A stretch of DNA of 64,000 bases from Ferrimonas sediminicola (lineage in GTDB: Bacteria; Pseudomonadota; Gammaproteobacteria; Enterobacterales; Shewanellaceae). Position numbers and translations under genes: made by a program. Numbering within the stretch: the stretch's first letter is position 1; each line of letters starts with the position of its first letter. The stretch covers positions 1 through 64,000 of the forward strand of contig NZ_SWCI01000011.1 of assembly GCF_005116715.1 (NCBI RefSeq). The letters are read 5' to 3'. The notes beneath the pieces were generated by a model. That model did not search any database and was not told where the DNA came from. It saw only the letters and a program-made list of their open reading frames with translations. Positions 62,647 to 64,000 of this stretch are shown here, piece after piece.

Positions 62647-64000
62647 ATGACCCTGGAACAGCAGATCCCCCAAAAGCTGATGATTGACCTGCGCTATTTC
62701 GGCGACGACCCGGATACGCGCACCCCGATGACCCGCCTGCCCGCGGCGGTGGCGGAGTGGATCGCCCGCCACGGCCTCGGCGGGGTGATCCTGTTTTCCG
62801 ACAACCTGCAGAGCCCGGCGCAGATCCGGGCCCTGACGTCGCAGCTGCAGCAGGCGGCGGCTTGCTCGCCCTGTCCACGGCCTCTGCTGATCTCGGTGGA
62901 TCAGGAGGGGGGCCGGGTGTGCCGCACCCCCAGGGAGCACACCACCGCCTTTGCCGGCAACATGGCGCTGGGGGCGGCCGAACCGTCGCAGCCACAACTG
63001 GCGGCAGAGGTCGCGTCGGTGATGGGACGGGAGCTGGCGGCCCTGGGGATCAATGTCAACCATGCCCCCTGTGTCGATGTGAACAATAACCCGCAGAATC
63101 CGGTGATCAACGTGCGTGCCTACGGCGATGACCCGGATCAGGTGGCCCGGTTGGGGCTGGCCCAGGTTCGGGGGCTGGAAGCGGCCGGGGTCCTCGCCAC
63201 CCTAAAACACTTTCCCGGCCATGGGGATACCCACAGCGACAGCCACACCGGACTGCCCAGGGTGGACCACGACCGAGCCCATCTTGACAGGGTGGAGCTG
63301 GCCCCCTACCGCACCATTCTGCGCCAGGTTCAGCCGGCGATGGTGATGACCGCCCACATCCAGTATCCCGCCCTGGACAGCACCACCCTGACCGGTTTGG
63401 ACGGCAGACAGCATCTGGTGCCGGCCACCCTCTCCCGCAGGATCATCACCGATCTGCTGCGGCAGGAGCTGGGGTATCAGGGGGTGGTGATCACCGACGC
63501 CCTGGATATGGCCGGTATCAGCGGCTGGCTGGATCTGACCGAGGCGGTGATCCACGCCTTCGCCGCCGGGGTAGACATCGCCCTGATGCCGGTGCGCATC
63601 CGCTGCGAGGAGGATCTGGCCAAGCTGGAGCGGCTGGTGGCGGCAATCAGGGAGGCTCTCACAGGGGGGCGGCTGGATGGCGACGACTGGCGCCACTCCC
63701 TGGCGAGGATCGGCCGGCTGAAGGCGCGGCTGCCCTCGGTCCCGGCCTTGTCGGCGGAGGTCCTCGGCTGCGAGTCCCACCGGCAGCTGGAGCGGCGACT
63801 GGCCTCTGCAGCCATCACCGAACTCTGTGCCAACACCCTGCCGAAGCCAGCCGGGGCGCACCGCCGCTGGCTGTTGTTGCTGCCCGACCTCGACAAGGCA
63901 CACGCCCTGGCGTCGGCCCTGCAGGAGCTGGCGCCGACGCTGGAGCTGGTCTGTGCCAGCCTGCTGCAGACCGACGACAAGCTGCGGACGGCGCTGGACC
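62647..64000 (+). CDS. GH3 family beta-N-acetylhexosaminidase, 3' end outside window
   Basis: At least 451 residues of a glycoside hydrolase family 3 enzyme. NagZ-type motifs are present: LISVDQEGGRVCR near 82-94, INVNHAPCVDVNNNP, and the catalytic His/Asp loop KHFPGHGDTHSDSHTGLP near 187-204. The nucleophile Asp is in VVITDALDMAGI near 280-291. No signal peptide is visible, so it should act in the cytoplasm on recycled muropeptides or chitooligosaccharides. Residues beyond about 340 form an extra C-terminal domain absent from E. coli NagZ (341 residues), as in longer Bacillus-type enzymes. The frame runs off the end. Confidence 0.88.
   Translation, partial: MTLEQQIPQKLMIDLRYFGDDPDTRTPMTRLPAAVAEWIARHGLGGVILFSDNLQSPAQIRALTSQLQQAAACSPCPRPLLISVDQEGGRVCRTPREHTTAFAGNMALGAAEPSQPQLAAEVASVMGRELAALGINVNHAPCVDVNNNPQNPVINVRAYGDDPDQVARLGLAQVRGLEAAGVLATLKHFPGHGDTHSDSHTGLPRVDHDRAHLDRVELAPYRTILRQVQPAMVMTAHIQYPALDSTTLTGLDGRQHLVPATLSRRIITDLLRQELGYQGVVITDALDMAGISGWLDLTEAVIHAFAAGVDIALMPVRIRCEEDLAKLERLVAAIREALTGGRLDGDDWRHSLARIGRLKARLPSVPALSAEVLGCESHRQLERRLASAAITELCANTLPKPAGAHRRWLLLLPDLDKAHALASALQELAPTLELVCASLLQTDDKLRTALD

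Noticed and set aside
1-64000. CRISPR array, prophage, integron or toxin-antitoxin module
   Set aside because: No regularly spaced repeats, phage structural genes, integrase or paired small toxin-like genes were seen.

Overview
The window is a 64 kb stretch of high-GC chromosome from a facultatively anaerobic marine-type gammaproteobacterium. Gene content (menaquinone cluster, DUF2959, DUF3014, DUF4382, CheV, YihY, a Cpx and an Ntr system) and order point to the Alteromonadales, most like Ferrimonas or Shewanella. That placement is inference from gene order and recalled family distributions; no database search was run. Coding density is high, and there is no prophage, CRISPR array, integron or complete insertion sequence.

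Layout. 1-120: 3' end of a 5S rRNA gene and its terminator. 195-505: a gene-free stretch with a cluster of REP/BIME-like palindromes. 554-6697: an overlapping minus-strand operon menF-menD-menH-menC-menE (menB absent). 6.8-12.5 kb: a small membrane protein, glpK, a YdcH-type small protein, dodecin, a membrane-anchored glutaredoxin-like protein, gor and an outer-membrane barrel. 12.9-17.6 kb: prlC (with a strong sigma32-type promoter) and rsmJ, separated by a barrel gene and a TetR regulator. 17.7-25.4 kb: a 49-residue Arg-rich small protein, GNAT, chemoreceptor, GGDEF cyclase, ferritin, GPH transporter and a DUF4145-like/Sel1 fusion. 25.7-32.8 kb: paired M16 proteases, a DUF4382 lipoprotein, a P1 peptidase and an EF-G paralogue. 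33-39 kb: LysR, yjjG, trmL, then cpxA-cpxR divergent from cpxP-fieF with a perfect CpxR box between. 39-45.8 kb: glnG-glnL, a DUF4124 protein, glnA, and divergent typA, with clear NtrC and sigma54 sites. 45.9-53.8 kb: NapH-like ferredoxin, DUF2959, DMT transporter, a 265-bp MITE, yihY-dtd-cheV-fabY and DUF3014. 53.9-62.4 kb: recG, an acyl-CoA ligase, and trmH-ridA-spoT-rpoZ-gmk (minus strand). 62.6 kb to the end: a GH3 hexosaminidase running off the window.

How it works together. Most genes are housekeeping: menaquinone synthesis for anaerobic respiration, nitrogen assimilation under NtrBC, envelope stress under Cpx, stringent response (SpoT/RpoZ) and translation quality control (Dtd, TrmL, TrmH, RsmJ). 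Many blocks match E. coli gene order (prlC-rsmJ, cpxRA/cpxP-fieF, glnALG/typA, yihY-dtd-yiiD, gmk-rpoZ-spoT-trmH-recG), with single genes inserted in several.

I found no convincing undescribed multi-gene system. The items most worth a second look are the structured MITE directly upstream of yihY, the DUF4145-like/Sel1 fusion protein, the EF-G paralogue lacking the catalytic His, the 49-residue DRR-rich protein, and the set of intact regulatory sites (CpxR, NtrC, sigma54, sigma32, FNR-like).
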